Positions 22,840 to 22,843 of a DNA stretch of 22,843 bases are shown here, in pieces (within the stretch, counting starts at the first letter, position 1; each line of letters begins with the position of its first letter). Position numbers and translations under genes: made by a program. This stretch comes from Lachnospiraceae bacterium. GTDB lineage: Bacteria > Bacillota > Clostridia > Lachnospirales > Lachnospiraceae. Below the pieces are notes generated by a model, which was given only the letters and a program-made list of their open reading frames with translations, ran no database searches and had not been told where the DNA came from. Location: the NCBI GenBank assembly GCA_900759225.1, contig CAAEUM010000236.1, positions 1 to 22,843 of the forward strand, read 5' to 3'.

Positions 22840-22843
22840 GCTC

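Noticed and set aside
1..22843. CRISPR array, tRNA, rRNA, phage or defence genes
   Set aside because: No regularly spaced repeats, cloverleaf sequences, rRNA segments, integrase, phage structural or restriction/defence proteins were seen on either strand.

Overview
The window looks like chromosomal DNA of a gut-type Lachnospiraceae or related Clostridia. The grounds are roughly balanced GC in genes with AT-rich gaps, strong AGGAGG-type ribosome binding sites, sigma-A promoters, a Firmicutes T-box riboswitch, LacI and IclR regulators, and an ABC_sub_bind-type amino-acid transporter. Species cannot be fixed from this sequence alone.

Layout, left to right. (1) 1-2500: a doubtful partial ORF at the left edge, tandem terminators, and a minus-strand EF-G-like translational GTPase with altered GTPase motifs. 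(2) 2569-3363: a minus-strand secreted protein with cell-wall-binding-like repeats. (3) 3567-7200: a plus-strand aromatic amino-acid operon, DAHP synthase (aroF), prephenate dehydrogenase (tyrA), EPSP synthase (aroA). (4) 7252-10077, minus strand: a ZIP metal transporter and a cytidylate-kinase-like protein in one operon, then a lipoprotein serpin. (5) 10223-13540, plus strand: a T-box leader whose specifier reads UGG (Trp), controlling a three-gene ABC transporter (binding protein, permease, ATPase) that is best read as a tryptophan importer. (6) 13546-14250: a minus-strand lipoprotein of unknown role. (7) 14526-22561: a hexuronate catabolism locus. Minus strand: two PfkB-type 2-keto-3-deoxygluconate kinases and KDPG aldolase, then an IclR regulator and altronate dehydratase. 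Plus strand: a LacI regulator and uronate isomerase. (8) 22562-22843: a terminator, a degraded coding remnant and a large imperfect palindrome at the window edge.

How the genes work together. UxaC isomerises the hexuronate, UxaA dehydrates altronate to 2-keto-3-deoxygluconate (KDG), the KDG kinases make KDPG, and Eda splits it to pyruvate and glyceraldehyde-3-phosphate. The tagaturonate reductase (UxaB) and an uptake system are not in the window. The divergent uxaA / lacI-uxaC control region holds two near-identical palindromes (TGTAAG-NN-CTTACA), each placed just downstream of a -10 box, so one regulator probably controls both arms. The aro operon and the Trp-responsive transporter are neighbours that both serve aromatic amino-acid supply.

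I found no clear undescribed multi-gene system, CRISPR array, tRNA, rRNA or intact mobile element. The observations most worth following are the paired operators, the Trp T-box assignment, the lipoprotein serpin, the EF-G paralogue lacking the catalytic His, and the disrupted right edge.
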